A stretch of 35,975 nucleotides of DNA from positions 1 through 35,975 of the forward strand of contig NZ_JADEWL010000067.1 in assembly GCF_015207665.1 (NCBI RefSeq), in the 5' to 3' direction. Of the stretch, positions 34,230-35,975 are shown piece by piece. Numbering within the stretch: position 1 is the first letter of the stretch; each line of letters starts with the position of its first letter. A program made the translations under genes and the position numbers. The DNA is from Plectonema cf. radiosum LEGE 06105. GTDB taxonomy: Bacteria; Cyanobacteriota; Cyanobacteriia; Cyanobacteriales; Nostocaceae. A model generated the notes under the pieces. The model had not been told where the DNA came from. It saw only the letters and a program-made list of their open reading frames with translations, and ran no database searches.

Positions 34230-34629
34230 CCTGAGTTGTATTAGTAACTTTTGAGACTCACTATAATTTTTCTACTGAGAAAAGCTTGCTAATCAAATCA
34301 CAAACTTCGCATTTGTTATTAGAAAAAGTCTCAATTCCCACAAAAATAAACTCAATTGCTACACAACAAATTAAAAAAAGCTTTTGAAGAGTCACAAGCA
34401 AAAGTAAAAATACTCTAAAATATTGCTTTATAATTGCAATAATTGAATATGATGTAAAATTTATCAATAATAATTAATTATGTTGTAATGTGATACAAAA
34501 TTCTGCATTGCTGGTTCAATATTGTATAGCATTTGTTGGCTATATAACTATTCATGCTCTGCAAAATCTCAATAATCTTCAAACTTTATACTATTAGTCA
34601 AATTGTTGTAATCCGAGCTAAAAACTTAC
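34230..34629. other. Divergent region upstream of the ATPase pair and lepB
   Basis: 400 bp, very AT-rich. It contains the doubtful 68-codon ORF on the minus strand and presumably the promoters of both transcription units. No repeat arrays. Confidence 0.4.
34261..34467 (-). CDS. Possible small membrane protein heading the ATPase operon
   Basis: 68-codon frame from TTG ending 31 nt before the ATPase ATG, same strand. The product has a hydrophobic stretch (YFRVFLLLLVTLQKLFLICCVAIEFIFVG, split here: residues about 16-44) and a polar tail with CEVC and LISKLFS. Position and a TM-like profile suit a third component of the ATPase module. But TTG start, no Shine-Dalgarno and AT-rich DNA, where hydrophobic frames arise by chance, leave it unproven. 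Confidence 0.3.
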   Translation of the reverse strand: MINFTSYSIIAIIKQYFRVFLLLLVTLQKLFLICCVAIEFIFVGIETFSNNKCEVCDLISKLFSVEKL

Positions 34630-35199
34630 ATGAGTTCTCAGGAAACTGATGCAAAAAGCGTTGCGTCATCAAAATTATGGCGTAGCTTACGAGAAAATCT
34701 GATTCTAATAACCATCGCGTTGGTATTAGCATTCTTGATTCGGACTTTTATAGCCGAACCCCGTTACATCCCTTCAGATTCGATGCTACCAACTTTGCAT
34801 ACAGGCGATAGACTGGTTGTTGAAAAAATTTCCTATAGATTTAATTCTCCCAAATTTGGCGATATCATAGTTTTTCAACCACCCCCAGAATTACAGCGTC
34901 GTGGATATCCCGAAGATCAAGCTTTTATTAAGCGTGTGATTGGTACTCCCGGAGATACCCTACAAATTGATGACGGTAAGGTTTATCTTAATGCTAAAAA
35001 ATTAGAAGAAGACTATATAAAAGAACCACCCTCCCAACCTTTTCCCCTCATACAAGTTCCTCCGAATCAATATTTTATGATGGGTGATAATCGTAACGAT
35101 AGTAACGACTCTCGCTATTGGGGCTTTTTACCCAAAGAAAATATGATTGGTAAGGCAACTTTTCGCTTTTGGCCTCTTGATAGAATTGGGTTTATCTAA
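34630..35199 (+). CDS. lepB: Signal peptidase I
   Basis: 189-residue type I leader peptidase that removes signal peptides on the outer side of the plasma or thylakoid membrane. One TM anchor at 22-40. Catalytic Ser51 (PSDSMLPTL) and Lys101 (FIKRVIG), box E GDNRNDSNDSRYWG, and C-terminal FRFWPLDRIG are all intact. Cyanobacteria usually carry two such enzymes; which one this is cannot be told. Monocistronic, divergent from the ATPase pair. Confidence 0.95.
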   Translation: MSSQETDAKSVASSKLWRSLRENLILITIALVLAFLIRTFIAEPRYIPSDSMLPTLHTGDRLVVEKISYRFNSPKFGDIIVFQPPPELQRRGYPEDQAFIKRVIGTPGDTLQIDDGKVYLNAKKLEEDYIKEPPSQPFPLIQVPPNQYFMMGDNRNDSNDSRYWGFLPKENMIGKATFRFWPLDRIGFI

Positions 35200-35331
35200 A
35201 AATAATAGCAATGCTCATATTGGTTAGGAGACCATATTTTGTTCTTAAGGCAACAGGGAACAGGGAACTCTTAAGGCGAAATGTTCTAACAATTGTGGCT
35301 ACTGCTAATAGAGCCAAACTGCGTAAATGAC

Positions 35332-35397
35332 AGAAGTCGGGTTTGTCGGAAAATTTGTCACGGTGTTACAGATTCTCTTACTAATAACCCGACTTCT
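35332..35397. terminator. Bidirectional terminator-like inverted repeat AGAAGTCGGGTT
   Basis: Perfect 12-bp arms (35332-35343 and 35386-35397) with a 42-nt loop lie between the convergent ends of lepB and the HhH gene. Same core as the repeats at 10164 and 24061. Confidence 0.6.
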
Positions 35398-35414
35398 CAA
35401 ACTCCTGGCTGGAT

Positions 35415-35954
35415 TTAAAACCGCAAGTAATACATTAACTGAGCGAGTGTTTCACCAGATAAATTCAACCGCTTCTGAAAATCAACTATATTGCGATAGA
35501 GTCCAAACTGATTTCGATTATCTATTACTGCTTGTGCTAAAGAAGAATCGATAAAAGGTACTTTTAATAGATTGTCAACTGTTGCTGTATTAGGATTTAC
35601 AACATAGGTAATAGTATCTAAAGATTCGTCATCATAGTAACCAAAAATTAAAATTGTCTCTAAAGGTTTTAATCGCTGTGCCGGTAAACTTAAGGCTGCG
35701 GCAATATCTTCTACACAGTAAAATTTCACACCTGTCTGTGCAAGTTGTACAAGCGTCCGCGCTTGATGTATGGACAAACCCGGTAAGCGCAACCAATCAT
35801 CAACAGTAGCTTGATTCGCGTCAATCCGGATACCAAGCTGAACCGCGATCGCAATTTCTTCCCCCGATTTTAATCGATAATAAGGGTCATTAAGCAGTTG
35901 CTGACGCAGTTTTTGCATCTTGGAATTAAGTCGGGGTAGCCAGTTGGGGTTCAT
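35415..35954 (-). CDS. Helix-hairpin-helix (ComEA-like) protein
   Basis: 179 residues with two HhH-type motifs: IDANQATVDDWLRLPGLS..QARTLV (about 44-70) and VNPNTATVDNLLKVPFID..LAQAVID (about 118-145), the NxNTA-x-L pattern of ComEA/type II secretion-K HhH domains. No signal peptide or TM is visible, unlike true ComEA, so it may bind DNA in the cytoplasm. Function otherwise unknown. A GATGGGG repeat lies just before its ATG, at the window edge. Confidence 0.8.
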   Translation of the reverse strand: MNPNWLPRLNSKMQKLRQQLLNDPYYRLKSGEEIAIAVQLGIRIDANQATVDDWLRLPGLSIHQARTLVQLAQTGVKFYCVEDIAAALSLPAQRLKPLETILIFGYYDDESLDTITYVVNPNTATVDNLLKVPFIDSSLAQAVIDNRNQFGLYRNIVDFQKRLNLSGETLAQLMYYLRF

Positions 35955-35956
35955 GG

Positions 35957-35975
35957 AAGGGGATGGGGGGATGGG
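35957..35975. repeat. STRR: GATGGGG units at the window edge
   Basis: GGGGATGGGGGGATGGG at the end of the window matches the GATGGGGA repeat at its start and at 29338. Immediately upstream of the HhH gene. Confidence 0.6.

Noticed and set aside
35252-35270. CAACAGGGAACAGGGAACTC short repeat
   Set aside because: Fewer than three units; too short to call an array.

Overview
The window looks like chromosome from a filamentous, probably heterocyst-forming (Nostocales-type) cyanobacterium. The evidence is: an adjacent pair encoding a helical carotenoid protein and its C-terminal-domain partner (the two halves of orange carotenoid protein); a Tab2/Atab2 protein; DUF4330 and DUF2470 proteins; many GCGATCGC (HIP1) octamers; and more than a dozen tandem heptanucleotide (STRR) arrays between genes. 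No rRNA, tRNA, CRISPR array, phage gene or intact transposase was seen. This assignment is inferred from gene content and repeats, not from a phylogenetic marker.

Layout. 81-4794 (minus): two-gene RND efflux operon, membrane-fusion protein then HAE1-type pump. 5586-10142 (plus): HD-domain hydrolase, S-formylglutathione hydrolase, Tab2-like RNA-binding protein and an MFS exporter. 10249-15170: DUF2470 protein, PPP-type phosphatase, secreted M48 metalloprotease, DUF4330 protein, RusA-family resolvase and a small protein resembling a decayed nuclease. 15360-20261: an alpha/beta-hydrolase that seems to have lost its catalytic acid and His, two unknown proteins, an FtsE-type ATPase and a WecG/TagA glycosyltransferase. 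20942-23998 (plus): a signalling cluster of NarL-type regulator, REC-GAF-PP2C phosphatase and anti-sigma-type kinase, resembling a partner-switching module. 24403-26210: an unknown protein, then CTDH and HCP (minus). 26427-29337 (plus): queG, an overlapping HAD phosphatase and rlmN, followed by a 59-residue zinc-ribbon protein (minus). 30401-30565: a probable MITE with 19-bp inverted ends and a 10-bp target duplication. 30643-34229 (minus): two membrane-anchored AAA/STAND-type ATPases in tandem, possibly led by a third small membrane ORF. 34630-35954: signal peptidase I and a helix-hairpin-helix protein.

The best candidate for an undescribed system is the ATPase pair. Both proteins have a Walker A/B core and share a C-terminal (H/Q)PxFxQLxxYxLxE motif. 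The larger carries two transmembrane ladders with glycine at every fourth residue (residues 173-189 and 229-249), a pattern that suggests tightly packed or pore-like helices. A membrane-acting sensor/effector, perhaps in defence or stress, is plausible but unproven.

The second theme is repeats. Heptad STRR arrays sit against the 3' ends of at least four genes and supply their stop codons or last residues (membrane-fusion protein, S-formylglutathione hydrolase, M48 protease, FtsE). They also form the leader of the Tab2 gene and in one place flank a perfect palindrome.
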